Positions 34,665 through 46,551 of a DNA stretch of 64,000 bases are shown here, piece by piece. Every line of letters begins with the position of its first letter. Within the stretch, counting starts at the first letter, position 1. The stretch is taken from assembly GCA_002917775.1 (NCBI GenBank), contig KZ627158.1, forward strand, positions 468,578 to 532,577, given 5' to 3'. Under the pieces are notes generated by a model. It searched no databases. It had not been told where the DNA came from and saw only the letters and a list, made by a program, of their open reading frames with translations. Source of the stretch: Glaciozyma antarctica PI12 (Eukaryota; Basidiomycota; Microbotryomycetes; Kriegeriales; Camptobasidiaceae). Both the position numbers and the translations under genes were made by a program.

Positions 34665-37259
34665 TCACAGTCGCTGACTCTCCCGACTCTCCCGCGAATC
34701 AAGCGCCCTTCCTCCCATCCAATCTCCGTCGTCGCTCTCCGAGTCCCTGCTCACAAGCCGAATCGACTCCAGCGCATCAACGTCCGCCGGTCCACTCGGG
34801 TGCACCGCACGAGGACCGTCTCTCGACGGCGTACGCGGGAAAGAAGGGAGGTTGAACCTCGACCTCGTGCTCGGCGAAACCGGCGCGCGAGTATCCATCG
34901 TGTCGCTGAACTCGGGCGTCGAGCTTGCGAAATGCTGCGAGAGGACAGAGGCGAGCTTGGGGCCCAACGCGCCGCGAGGGAGGGTTTTCGAGCGAGCGTC
35001 CTGGTTGAATGGGTCGAAATAGGCCGACGAAGTCGGAGGAGGATAGCTGGAGGAGGGGGAGGGGGATGGGAAGGAGCTAGCGATGTCGGCGGAGGGAGGG
35101 GCCGAGTGCTGGTGCGCCGGGTCGTCACGCGTTCGCGTCGAGTGCATCGCTTCTCCGCCGGAGGACATGGGCGAGTAGATGTGCATGGTATCGGCTGGGG
35201 CGAAAGTGACAGACGAGCTCCTTTCGCGACCGTCGTTGGCGAAGCGAGGCTGAGGGGAACCGAGGCCCGAATGCAGCGAGATCTTGTCGTGTGCGTCGTT
35301 GCTGAAGGCGAAAAGAGTCGTCAGCTGGCTGTGCGACCTGCGTGAAAGTGCTGATAGCACGCACGGCATGGGGTTGTCGTAGAGTTGGTGGCGAATGGCC
35401 ATTCCGTGCTCGGACGCGGCGTCCGTACTTGCGGCGCTCCTTCTCCTCAAGCTGCAGGGATGCCTGAGATCAACTCCGTCGAGAAAGACAGCACAGAGAG
35501 GAAGAGACTCACACGTCCGAAGGGTCGAACCTCCCCTCTCTCCTCATACTCCTCCTCGCGCTCATCGCCCGGTGTATCGATCCAATCGCTCCGAAGCCTC
35601 CTCTGAGCGCGTCCATGCCAGGATCCTCCTCGTCGAGCGGGTTCTTCTCCATGTCGTCGTCCTGATTGACCTCGGAGCGAGCGGCTGAGAGGAGGATAGT
35701 CGAGCGTCGGTCGAGCTTGCTCTTGATCTCGACTGGGTTGACCTTGGAGAGCTGCAAGAGCGTGATTCCACAGCAGATGACGAGGAAGCCGAGGACTGCT
35801 GAAATGATGTCGGCGACCGATGCTTTAAAGCCCTGGTCTGAGGGCAGCTAGTCGTAAGCTCGGTCAAAGATCGCTGGGTGGAAGGAGCGCACAGAGGATA
35901 ACGCTCGTAATCAACGTCGCGCCCGTGAACAAAACGTAGTAGGTTGGCGTGACCTGCAGAATGGGAATGAGTGAGCGTACGTCGGGAGGAGCGAAGCTAG
36001 CGAAGCTAGCGAAGGCTGACCATCGCAGTGTTGAAGAGCTCCAAAGCCTTGTTGAGGTACACGACCTCGGTAAGGAGCGTGACAATGACGAAGGCGAGGA
36101 GGAAGTACATGAACTGAGAATGGGAGGTTAGAAGCCTGTCCCGTTGAGCTGGAAAGCGACATACCCAGTGATTGAACTGGTTCTCGCCGCGAATGGAAGT
36201 GAGGATCGACGATCCCAGTCCTTGCGTGCAGGCTACCGAGAGGCCGCCGATGAGGGAGCAGATGGAAATCTGCGCAATAGGGAAGTCAATTCAAGCAAAA
36301 AAGAGCAACCGGCTTTCGCACGTAAACGAGCATGTGCGTCTTTCCCCACCTCGGAACGGCGAAGACGATGAGAGCGAGACTTGAGAGAATGACTAGACTT
36401 CCGAAGACCAAAAAGCCAGGCGAGAGGAAGAGCGCCTGGAACTCCTTGATGGTCGACGTCGACTGCTCCGCCGGTCCGTTGAGAGCGATGATGACAGCGC
36501 CTAGGATACAAAGCAGGCATCCGATCTTGAGAGAGCGAGTCGGTGAGCTTCCCTGGCAGCGAGAGTAGTGAACAGTCTCCGCACCTTTCCAAAGAACGTG
36601 AGCTTCTCCTTTAAAAAGATCGAGGAGAGGATAGCGCTGTAGCGAGTAGGTCAGTCGAGGTCCAGCTCGTGTTGAAGACGCAAAAACTCACCATATAACC
36701 ACGCTGAGAGCGCCGATGAGGGAGATGACGAGTATAGCAGGGGCGAACGCGTAAGCCTGACTCTGCGGTAAGTCCCGGCTCCTTCAGGGCGAAGGAATGG
36801 AAAGTGAACATACCACGAAGTTGAGGATCTCTCCCACAATCACTGGGCGGTAGATCTCGTTAGCTGCATGCTCCCACAACGCATCCGCTGCTACTCACTC
36901 ATGCTCATGCCCGTCCACCACAACGCACTCTTGAGGTAGCTCATCCCCTCTCCCGCCGCCGCATTCGACTTTGCCCGCGCGCTGAGTAGTCCCCTGGGAA
37001 GCCGAACGTCAGCTCCCAGTCCTGACCATCCGCCATCCGAGAACGCACCTTCTTCTTGACAACAAACGAAGCTCCGCTGCCGATCGACGCGCCGTTAGCT
37101 GATGATCTTCAACCCCGCTCTCGTCCCAGCTCACATAAACACTCCGCTACCCACCGCGAGCAGGATACCGACCAGCTTGAAGACCGGCGGCTGAGAAGCG
37201 CCGGTGGCTTCGGCAGCAGCTGAAGTCGCTTCCGCAACGGCGGCAGTGATGGAGCTCAT
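34665..37259 (-). CDS. NIPA-type magnesium transporter
   Basis: About 634 residues in 13 exons: 37135-37259, 37049-37076, 36899-36993, 36814-36842, 36692-36756, 36585-36636, 36322-36525, 36165-36269, 36021-36113, 35893-35953, 35513-35837, 35365-35451, 34665-35301. Nine or so membrane segments with family motifs: VFIGASFVVKKKGLL, MSYLKSALWWTGM, MIVGEILNFVAYAFAPAIL, LSVVICAILSSIFLKEKL, FGKIGCLLCILGAVIIALN, VYLNKALELFNTAMVTPTYY. A cytosolic Ser-rich tail of about 270 residues follows. NIPA proteins carry Mg2+ across plasma or endosomal membranes. Exon 36899-36993 has one base more than the frame allows, at the run of four C (36991-36994) on its acceptor. This is most likely an error in the sequence. 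Confidence 0.88.
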
Positions 37260-38106
37260 GCCAACGGCGGAGTTAAGAGAACGTTAGAGTGCTGTTGCGA
37301 GGGGTACGGACTGGCGGGAGGAGTGGGTCGAGATGAGGTCGGGCGCCGTCGAGAGGGGGGATTCTGGGGTGTTGCTTTCCCGCAGGAGAGGAGAGGAGGG
37401 AGCTGGGATGGATGGCGGAGGACGTGCGGTGAGGAGAGTGGAGCTGGCGACGCGCTTGAAGCACGCTGGAGGACGAAGGACGAGCCCGACGCAGACCGGC
37501 GCTGAGTGGCAAAGAGGCTCGAGTGCTGCGCAAGGCGATGTCGGCCGCGCACCAGATCCAAAAAAGGAACGGTTTCCAAAGGCTACGCGCGAGGAAATCC
37601 AGGATACGGAACGCACTGGGATACGAGCCTGGAGAGCCGGGGAGCTGCACCAAAAAAGAGGGGAAAAGGAGCGAAGGGGAGGCCGAGCCGCAACGCACGG
37701 GGGAGCGCGCAGCGGTTGCGACGTTGGCGTTTCCAAGCCAGCAGCGAAGAGGAAGTATCGTTTAAGGTATTGGATTGAGCTCGAACAGCGTAGGCGAACG
37801 AAACGGGAAGAGAAGTACCCAGCGAGGGCTGAACAGCGAGAGAGCGATGGCAAACGGTGATCTCGCTCTTGCAGACCTCGAGACCTGAGGCCTGAGAGAC
37901 GCTGTTCAACAGCTTCCCTATGCTCGAATACAGGCAGTCGAAACGTCAAAGCCTGCATCGAGGCGAAAGAACCCCGCACAGCGATCTCGGAAGAAGACCT
38001 CCACGTCCTCGGACCTTCCTTCCTCTCCACGATCTTCCCAGCTCGAGTACGTATGCGACATATAATGCAATCTATCAAACAAACAGCTCTATCCACCCCC
38101 CACTCC
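37260..38106. other. Region upstream of the NIPA gene and downstream of AOX
   Basis: About 850 bp with only overlapping low-complexity frames. It should contain the NIPA promoter and the AOX terminator. No gene supported. Confidence 0.5.
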
Positions 38107-39667
38107 CTACTTCAGCGGCTCATCCTTGTGCGCGAGCATATCCTGCTTCACCTTCTCCGCCCATTCCAGCGACTGCTCGCGCGTAAACCCAGGGACGGTC
38201 CCCTGAACCTCCGCACTCGCTTGCTTCAGGCCGAACGGGTTCATGTCGCTGGCCTCCTCGAGATTCGCCAGAGTGTGGTTCAAAAAGCTGCGCGAAGATG
38301 GTCAGGACGAGCGAAGATGGTCAGGAGGAGCGACGAAGGGCGTACCGATGGGTGGCTTCGTCAGCGCGAACGGCGAGGATGAGGTCGAGCATTGTGGAGT
38401 CGGCAGGTAGGCGCCAGTAGTCCTTCGCGATTTGAGGGACTGCTTGAGCTCCAGCTTCCCATTCGGGGAGGTGACCGCGCTTCATCTCGTCAATGATTTG
38501 GGTGTAGGTCACGCACTGCCAAAGGAAAGTTAGCGATGCAGACGACGAGTGGAGAGGAGAGAACTCACGGCTTCCTCCTCGAGGTATCCAACGAAACGAT
38601 GTGCGGCGCGAGGCGAGATCAAGTAGCTCATGAAGAAAAGGTTGTAGAAAATGCTGGGAGGCAAGATGATGAGCGACGTTTGCGAGGAGTGCGATAACTA
38701 GCACTCACCCTTGAACAGCGAGGACGACGAGACGGAAAGCAGGTGTCGGTGACCGAATCTTCATGAAGGTGAGGAGGTGCATCTACCGATTCAACCGTGT
38801 TAGCCTTTGCCCTGACGAACGAAAAGAAACGACGCACCCGCTCATTCTCAGCCTCTTCGAGCAGCGTGTGAATCCATCCACCATCCCGCTTCATCAGCCG
38901 CAGCGAACGCAGGTGACGAACCGTCGCCGCCACCATCCCCGGCACACCAGCGATCGACTCGAGCAGTAGGATCCGAGAGAGCCATTGCGCCTCCGACATG
39001 ATGAATCCCTGCGCCTTGAGCTCCTCGAGGCTGAGGCTCGACTTGCCCGACTTCTTGATCGCAGCGAGGGCGGCTTCGGGAGAGGAGTGCTGCGAAGCGG
39101 TTCAGTCAGTTCAGGCTGGTGAATACGAGACGAGTGATGAGCGGCGGACCTTGTAGCGGGTGACGACGTCGAAGCCCCAGCGTGCGAAGGCGACGAGGCC
39201 GGAGGCAACCTTGTCGGTGATGGTGACTCGAGTGTGGCGAACGATCTTGACTGCGTTGACCTCGGCAGCGGTGTAGACGGGGTCTGCGAAGTGAGGAGCT
39301 GTTAGTGAGACTCGAAGAGATCGTAGAGATTGATGAGCGTACGCATCAAGACCCAGTCGTGGTAAGGCTTGGAAGTAAGATTGGAGATAACCCCGACGAG
39401 TGCAGCATCAGCCTGACGAGGCATGAGATCTATGGCGTGTGATTAGTGCGAGATCCAGCTACGAGCTGCGAAAGACTTGCCGGCAGGGTGAGGAGCGGCG
39501 ACGGCCTGCTTCTTGCTGCAGGTCGCCATGGAGCAGGGCTTGGAAGGCGAGCTGGAGCACATCTTGGAAGGGGTAGCGAGTCCACGAGCGCTGCCAAAGA
39601 CGCTGTTGACGAGCATGACATGGCGGAGTGCCGAGGGAGAGGCGTGGCGAGCGAGGAGCAAGGACAT
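38107..39667 (-). CDS. AOX1: Alternative oxidase, mitochondrial
   Basis: 389 residues; exons 39481-39667, 39343-39429, 39150-39283, 38838-39089, 38709-38782, 38569-38653, 38346-38515, 38107-38287. This is the cyanide-resistant ubiquinol oxidase of the inner membrane. Di-iron ligands lie in [40 protein letters not shown] and [17 protein letters not shown]. The leader contains four Cys in a short stretch ([19 protein letters not shown]), an unusual composition for a targeting peptide. The first intron (39430-39480) is GC-AG with the classical GCAAGT donor. The last intron carries a small tandem duplication (about 38293-38330). Confidence 0.95.
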
Positions 39668-41134
39668 TGTTGGGTGTTTGGGCGTTGGAGGAGCTGAAGG
39701 AAGAGAGAGGGCAGAGCAGAGTCTTTTAACCAGCAGGGTTCCGGTCGGTATGGACCGATCAACGAACGAAGGCGCAGGAAAGGAGCTCGGGTCAAGCGAA
39801 AAGCCCGAGAGGACGCAAAACACCGAGAGAGAAAGGGAACCAGCGGGCCCAGTTCCGCGCTCTGCAGTCTCAGACGTCCGATCCGCATATCAGTGCCATC
39901 TCGTCTTGCACCTTCGGTACGCCGCCGAGAGCAGCGACGAAGCAAGGGCGTGAGCTGAAAAAGGCCTTTTGTTCGTTCGAGGCCGGGAGTAGAGTTTCCT
40001 TCTCGCACGTTCGTTCGAGGTAAAGGAGAGCGACCGGAGGTGCGGAGGTGCAAAAAGAAAGGGAGAATGCACTTGAAATCACGCTGTCGTCCTCAGGAGA
40101 AGTCGAGCGAGGGGCCTCGAGCTCGAGGTCCGTCAGTCGAAGTGGAGAAGTGTTGTCGCGCCGTCCAAGAACAGGTCGGAGGATCGACTTGAGCTGTGCG
40201 GGAAGCGGTCCTGGTCAACCAGGCGATTCGGCGTCACCAGACATCCTGTGAGGGGAGCGACACAAGCTGGGGCAGTCGGGAGGGGAGCAGGTGGCTGAGT
40301 CGGCGGCGAGGTGTTGAGCTGGCGGACGTCCTGGCGTGGCCGTGTGGACACCAGTGGAGCCCCTCGTGGAAAAGGCGTCCCATCAGCTGTCCTCCCGAGT
40401 CTTGCAGCGCGATCGTCGGCGCTCCCAACCACCTTGCTCCCCGGACCATTGGCGTCGGCCGGACAATCTCCAAGCCGCCACTTGCTGCCGACGAACTCTG
40501 CGTACACTAGAGCGCACTCCTTGTCGCCGGTGACAATTGAGCTGTTGGCGAGGAGAGAGGCGGGAGAGGGCGGCGGGAGAGGGAGGAGTGAGGAGCTGGT
40601 CGAGGAGGGAGCGCGGTTCGTGTAGGTTCGTGTCGGTGGTTCGTGTGGCAGCGAGGGGTGGCTCTTCGTAGCTGAGCGTGGCTGCAGTTAAGCTGGCGTG
40701 GTGTCCGGCCGGAAGGAGTGGGGTCAAAAGTAGGGCTGAGTGCGGTGCGGGCCAGACCTCCTCCTCGCGCGCCTCCTCTGCTGCTCTCGATCTCAACCTT
40801 TAACTTTCTTCGTTCCGTCCTCCGTTAAGTAAGGCTCACTTCGACTGTTCCCCTGCTGGACCAGCTCTAGCTCGTATCGCAAGGGACCAGCCGCCGACTC
40901 CGAACTGTGAGAGCTCCCCTCCGTGTGAGCTCCGTTCGTTCACTGACCACTTTCTTTCCAGTCTACGCGCGACGCAGGTTCCTAGCTCTAGCAGCACTTT
41001 CTTCGCCTCAGCGCCCTTGCTCCTCCTTCGCCACGTCCCCCAACCTCAATTCCAACTCGCCGCCGCCGCAGCCTACTCCTCTCCCCTATCTTTCCACCTC
41101 CCCGCCTCTACCGGCCGACTGCTCAGGGCAGAGA
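39668..41134. promoter_or_regulatory. Divergent promoter region of AOX and the TBC gene
   Basis: 1.47 kb between the two start codons with no supported gene. AOX genes are commonly stress-induced, so regulatory sites are expected, but I cannot name any from sequence. Confidence 0.4.
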
Positions 41135-43511
41135 ATGGTCGCCAACACACCTAGGAACCGCTCGGATCCAACGCTGCATCTGCCGGAGAGTGTTGGAGTC
41201 TCCTCGCCTGGACCACGCAGCGAGCTGCTTCCTGGGGTAGCTGCGGGTTTCGACGGATCGCTAGTGGGAGACGGCGAGGAGAGGAGCGGATTGGGAGCTG
41301 AGACGACTCCACGAGCTGCATTCCAGGCGCGGAACGGGCAGGCGGCTCCCCTCAACGGCGTAGAGGTTGTCAACCCTCCCGCTCGGACGTCCTCCCGCCG
41401 CCAGTCCAGCAGCCAAGGCCCCTCCCCCTCCAGCGACTGCGCCTCTCCACGACCTTCGCACGAAGACCCTTGCCGTCCCAGCACGTCGAGCTCCAACACT
41501 CCATTCGGCCCTCATCTCAGCCCCCCGTCGAACGGCAGCTCCTGCAACCTTACCAAAGCCCTCCCATCGCCCCCTCCTTCCAGCCTTCCGACCCCTCATC
41601 TCACCTCCCCCAGCTCAAGCTTTCTCTCCACTCCACCCAATCCCGCCTCCAGCCTCCGCACCTCCACCGCCTCCGCCGCCACCTCCAACTCCTCTTGCAT
41701 CCCACCTGCCTCTCGCACCCACGTTTCCGCCAATCCCTCCTCTTCCTCAGCAGCACTACAAGAGCTCGACCCTACGGCCGGTCTTATTTGGAAGCTCTAC
41801 GCTCGGCTCGACGCTCAGGGCGTTCCGGGAGACGGATGGGATGAGGGGATGGAGCGCAGTCGCGATGGGATCATCAATCGCGACGTCGCTGAAGGCATTT
41901 TGACGGTCGGGAGGGTCGACAAGGGAAAGGGACCTGCGATTGAGGATCCAGAAGATTTCGAGAGGAGGAGATCAACAGATCAAGCGAAGAGCAGATCTTG
42001 CGAAGGGTCGACCGGTTCGTCCTCTCGCTGTCCCTGTCCTGGCAAAGAGCTGACACGGGTTTACGACAGGTACGGCTTCTTCTCACGCTCCCATCCTGCC
42101 GCTCTCGCATCCCAATACAACCGTCTCGCCACTCTCCCCGCCGCGCCTTTCGAGGTCCTCCCCGGCACGTCCAAGCGCCACTCCAGCCTCTTCTCTCCAA
42201 AACCCAAGCCCGTCCCCGACAGGCGCCAAAAAACTCTCCAGCATCGCTCATCTACCGCCTCCCTCCTCTCGACTCTTACGACCGCCGACATGGCGCTCGA
42301 GACGAAGCGGATCGACAAATGGGCCGGGATGCTCACCGTCGCCGTGCGGGACAGCGGGGGTAATGTGGAGGAGTGGAAAGTAGCTTCGGGGTGGTGGGAG
42401 GGGCGAACGAATGGTGGAGGGAAGTACAGGAAGCTGCAGAGGAGGGTGTTCAAGGGCGTACCGGATCGATGGCGGAGAGCGGTGTGGGGGTTGGAGATTG
42501 AGAAGGTTGCGGAGGAGGCGAAGAGGTTTGGGAGAGTGCGGACGTTGGAGGAGTTGACGAGGGAGTACGAGGTGCGTTTCTCGCGGGCTGGGTTCTCAGC
42601 GTCGTTGGCTGACGCTTTTCGCTCTCAGACTCTCATCGCCTTCCCGTCAAATCAAGACATCCAAATCGACCTTGACGTACCTCGAACGATCAGCGGGCAC
42701 GTCCTCTTCCATACGCGCTACGGGCAGGGGCAGCGAGCTCTCTTCCACGTCCTGCACGCTTTCGGACTCCACTGCGAGGAGATGGGAGGATATTGCCAAG
42801 GCATGGGACCGATTGCCGCGACGTTCTTGTCGTACTTTGAACCCGAGGTGAGCTCCTTCTCGTTCTCCGTCGGGGACACGAAGCTGACCGATTTCGCAGC
42901 GAGCGTACGCCTGCCTCGTGCGGCTCTTCGACCAGTACGGCTTGCGACATATCTTCGAGCCCGGGTTTCCAGGTCTTGTCGAGGCGTTTTACGTTCAGGA
43001 GAAGCTCGTTCAGTTCCTCATGCCCGACGTTCACGCCGCTTTTGTGAGCTTCCCGCTCCTCGCGCGCGTGTGCTTCGCTGACGACGCTTGCAGACGACAC
43101 ACGGCATCTCCACCTCTTCCTACGCAACAAAATGGTACATCACCCTCTTCGCCAACTCCGTTCCGTTCGGCACTCAGCTCCGCCTCTGGGACGGCCTCCT
43201 CCTCGAAGGCGTCGACTTCCTCGTCGCCACCGCCGTCGCGATCGTCTGGTGTTTTAAAGGTGCGTCCTTCCCACCTCATACCTTCCACACGCTAACGCAT
43301 TCGAGCAGAACAATTCGCCGCACCCAACGCCAGCTTCGAATCAATCCTCTCCGTCCTATCGTCGTACTTCCTCGTCGAATCGGACGACGCGCTCCTGCGG
43401 TGGATCCGCAAGTTTCTCAGAAGGACGGACCTAAGGGACAAGATGCGGGAGTGGCGGAGGGAGTGGACGGGGTTCGTCGAGGATGGTTCGGCGGCGAACC
43501 GAGTGACATGA
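41135..43511 (+). CDS. TBC-domain Rab GTPase-activating protein
   Basis: About 704 residues; exons 41135-42014, 42070-42571, 42629-42847, 42900-43043, 43094-43259, 43309-43511. After a Ser/Pro-rich N-terminus, the TBC domain spans roughly residues 415-690: VFKGVPDRWRRAVWGLEI, arginine finger in IDLDVPRTISGHVLF, glutamine finger in GGYCQGMGPIAATFL, then LVRLFDQYGLRHIFEPGF and SYATKWYITLFANSVPF. Both catalytic fingers are present, so it should be an active GAP. The Rab target is unknown. Exon 1 is one base short: the frame must change near 41957-41968 (GA-rich run) to reach SEEQILRRVDRYGFF across the intron at 42015. Without that splice and shift, a continuous but less conserved reading is also open. 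Confidence 0.85.
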
Positions 43512-43608
43512 GAAGGAGGCTACAGTATTTAATCGTTCGCAATACACTTTCTCGTCGCACCGCATTCCTCGGTGCAAGCTATCTATATTGCTGTTCTTCT
43601 ATCGTCGT

Positions 43609-44560
43609 CTAGCAAATGGCCTTCTGTCCACTCGGACTCCCGTTCCTCATCTCCTTCTGGCGTCCCGACTCAAGGTACGCCTTGATGCCCTTGCGCGCGT
43701 TCATCTTCTCCCTCCACGCCGCCAGCAGCGGGAATTCGGCAAGAATATCAGGGCGAAGGGTGTTAATGTTCTCCACGTTGTAGAGGACGTGGAACTCGGC
43801 GAACGAGGGCTGAGAGGAGGGTCAGCTTCGCGTCCTCGAGGAGGGAGGGGAGGGCGTACGTAGGCGTAGACAAAGTATCCCTCGGCACTTCCCTTCTTGA
43901 GGAGGTGCTCAAACTGGCGGAAGACCTTGGGAGCCTGAGCCTGGACGAACGCGGCGAGGAGGTCGGGCTGTGGACGAGAGGGTGAGCTGGCCGTTTGGCG
44001 TGAGTTGGCGGAGGGAGAGCGCACGGCGTCGGGGGAGTAGATGCACTTCAGGTACGCGCTCATGAGGTCCTCAGTCGCGAGAGCGAGCATCGAGACGCGC
44101 GTATCCTCGAGGATATCGCCAGAGCCAGCGCGGCCTACTCAGCAAGCGGCGTTAGCTCGTCCTCCCTCCTCCCTCGAGCTGTAAACGCACCAGTCGCAGC
44201 TGCCATGTAGCGTAGGATGGCGTCCTGCTGAGCAAGAACCTGTACCCCGCACTTCGTTAGCTCTCACTCGCCTCCCCTTGGCGCCTTCGTGCTTACCATG
44301 CCATCGACGCGCATGCAGGGCAGCTGGTTGAACGGGTACTTGTCGCAATCCATGCGGTTGTCGTCGAACGAAACCGTGTTGCTCTCCTCAGCGTACGCGA
44401 TCCTGACGACGAGAGGTCAGCTCCTTGCCTTGAGTGGGGTGGAGGGAAACTCGGAGAGTCGGAGAGGAGCTCACCCTGCGTCCTCGAGGAAGAAGCGGAG
44501 AGGCTCTGCGCGACCCTGGATCTCAAAGTACTCGATCGTGATGTTCTGGAGGAGCGACAT
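43609..44560 (-). CDS. Glutathione S-transferase (sigma/prostaglandin-D-synthase-like)
   Basis: 219 residues; exons 44475-44560, 44297-44402, 44191-44239, 44025-44134, 43860-43967, 43609-43809. The N-terminal thioredoxin-fold domain (ITIEYFEIQGRAEPLRFFLE, with the catalytic Tyr early in the strand, then YPFNQLPCMRVDGMVLAQQ, including the cis-Pro of the glutathione site, and the Q-x-A/D-I-L-R-Y signature) is followed by an all-helical domain. This is typical of cytosolic GSTs that conjugate glutathione to electrophiles. It is convergent with the TBC gene, with only about 100 bp between the stops. Confidence 0.9.
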
Positions 44561-44886
44561 GTTGGCGTAGGAGGTGGAGGAGAGAGAAGCAGAGAGCTGA
44601 ACGCTGAGCAAGCAGTCGGAGGAGTTTGAATTGGAACGGCTCGACCGGCAGCCTGCATGAGGAGGATAGTTGTGCGATGGCTTCGAGAGCAGCGGCAAGC
44701 AGTAAAGCAGAAGTGAAAGGTAAGAAGAACAAAGTCAGGAGAGAGCAGCGCCAAAGATCAACCACCTCAGGCTCGGCGTCCGGAGCGAAGGCGTGCTCGT
44801 CCGGGGCGAGGGCAGGCGCACAAGAGTGATAGGGTATCAAACGAGACTCTTTGCAAACACATAAGAACGACCAAACCACAACCCTC
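44561..44886. other. Region between GST and VPS26
   Basis: Holds the GST promoter and the VPS26 3' end. No gene seen. Confidence 0.5.
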
Positions 44887-46276
44887 CTACTGCTCCACCG
44901 GCGGCATCACGCGATCCGTCTCGAGTTTCTGTCCCAACTCAGCGGGTGCTGGCGCTCCGATCTGTTCGCGCGTATCTTGCCGATACACCGTGATTTCCTG
45001 CTGCCTGTTTGCGGGAGATGCGTCAGCTTCCTTCCATAGCGTAGGGACTGAGGAGCGGGACGCACTTGAAGTAGCGACGGTTCTCCTCGTCGATGAGGAC
45101 GAGGTTGAGGTAGTAGCGCGTGCTGAACTTCTTGTTGACGTCGCGGAAGGTCGGAGTGAGCTCAAAGCCACCGAGGAAGAGTCGAATCGGTATAGTCTCT
45201 CCTGCGCGAAATTTAGGATCAGCGAGGATTTGGAAGGAGGACCGAGAAGACGAACCTCGCACGGGAGCGCCGTCCATGATTTCAAACTTGGTGATGGTTT
45301 CGGATTCGTTGTATTGATTAGGTGCTGCAGTGCGAGGCGTCAGCAGCAGCGCGGGGGAGGAGACTTGGAGAGGGAAAGGGGACTCACCTGCACCGGTTGT
45401 TTCTCGCCGAATGATGGACAACTCCATGTGCTTGATCTTGATCCGTACGAGGAGGAAGTAGATCTTGCCGACGATAACGTCCTTGAGGTGGTACCTGGAA
45501 TGAACGAGCTCAGCACCGCACCAAGGCAAACAGAGAGGGGGGGGGACGCACTTGGACTTGTTATACTCGAACTCAATGTGCAAGCAGTCCTCGATTCCGA
45601 CCTCCATCTTGATAGAGTTATTCGAGTCCGGTGGCATGCGGAACGAGTGCACCCAGATATCCTTCTCCTTGACAACGTCGGCCATCCTTCGCGAGACCGT
45701 CACCCGCACAAAGTAGCTGCTCGCGTCGCGTCAGCTCCGCTCTCGCGTTTCATAGCGCACCCCAAGTTCCAAACACGCACCGAAGCTTGACGTTGATCCC
45801 GTGGTAGCTCTCGTACTGCTTCTCCACGTTCTTGAACTCGAAGTCGAACGTCTGAGCCGACCTCATCTCCCCAGGCGTCGCCAGCTCCTGCACGAGCGAT
45901 AAGAACTCGTAGTGGTTCCCTCGGTCATAGAATAGCTCTGCATCCACCGCCCTGAATCAGCTGGGTCCCCCACAAGGCGTGCGACACGGAGTACGTACCG
46001 ATAGACCCCACGAACTCGACCTTGATCCCATCATGCTTGACGCCCTTGCCATCCCGTACTCGCACCACCGCCTGCACGCCCAGTCAGCCACCACTCCAGC
46101 CCCGCGCGGTCCGTCGAACGCACCTGTCCTCGCACTGACTCGCCATCAAAGTAGACGGGACACTTCTCCTTGCGGTCCTTGTCGCCGAGCTTGACGTCGA
46201 CCTGCTGCCGTTCGTCCTCGTTCTCTAGGCGAACGTCGATATCGAGAGGGGAGGAGAAGGAGAAGAAGGACGCCAT
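44887..46276 (-). CDS. VPS26: VPS26, arrestin-fold subunit of retromer
   Basis: 331 residues; exons 46124-46276, 45995-46071, 45781-45951, 45552-45716, 45388-45494, 45256-45324, 45066-45201, 44887-45004. Conserved stretches: PVYFDGESVRGQAVVRV, HDGIKVEFVGSI, RGNHYEFLSLVQELATPGEM, FEFKNVEKQYESYHGINVKL, YHLKDVIVGKIYFLLVRIKI, IPIRLFLGGFELTPTFRDVN, KFSTRYYLNLVLIDEENRRY. VPS26 acts on endosomes in retrieval of cargo to the Golgi. The exon ending at 45995 uses the second of two adjacent GTAC donors; only that one keeps frame. Confidence 0.95.
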
Positions 46277-46551
46277 CCAGGCTGTGGGGAGGAGGGGAGG
46301 GAGGTCGGGGACAGGTGCGAATTCGCTGTAGTTTGGATGAGGTACTGGGGTGTGCTGAAAGAGAGCTGTGGAGGTTGCTGCTGAGCTTGCCTAGACGTTC
46401 GTGTTGTAGTTTGAGCCTGAGTTGAGCTCGTCGAGCGAGGTGACGGCGGCGTGGACGCAAGGCGCTTCGAGGGGGTCCGGTTGGCAGGAGCTCTGCTCTT
46501 GACCGTACGCTCCCCTACTCAAGCTGCTTCTGTTCAGATCAAGCCCTGCTG
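46277..46551. promoter_or_regulatory. Divergent promoter region of VPS26 and the membrane-protein gene
   Basis: Short shared upstream region with no gene. The exact start of the plus-strand gene is uncertain. Confidence 0.4.

Noticed and set aside
45996-45999. First GTAC donor of VPS26 exon 2
   Set aside because: Breaks the frame into VDAELFYD; the adjacent second GTAC keeps it.
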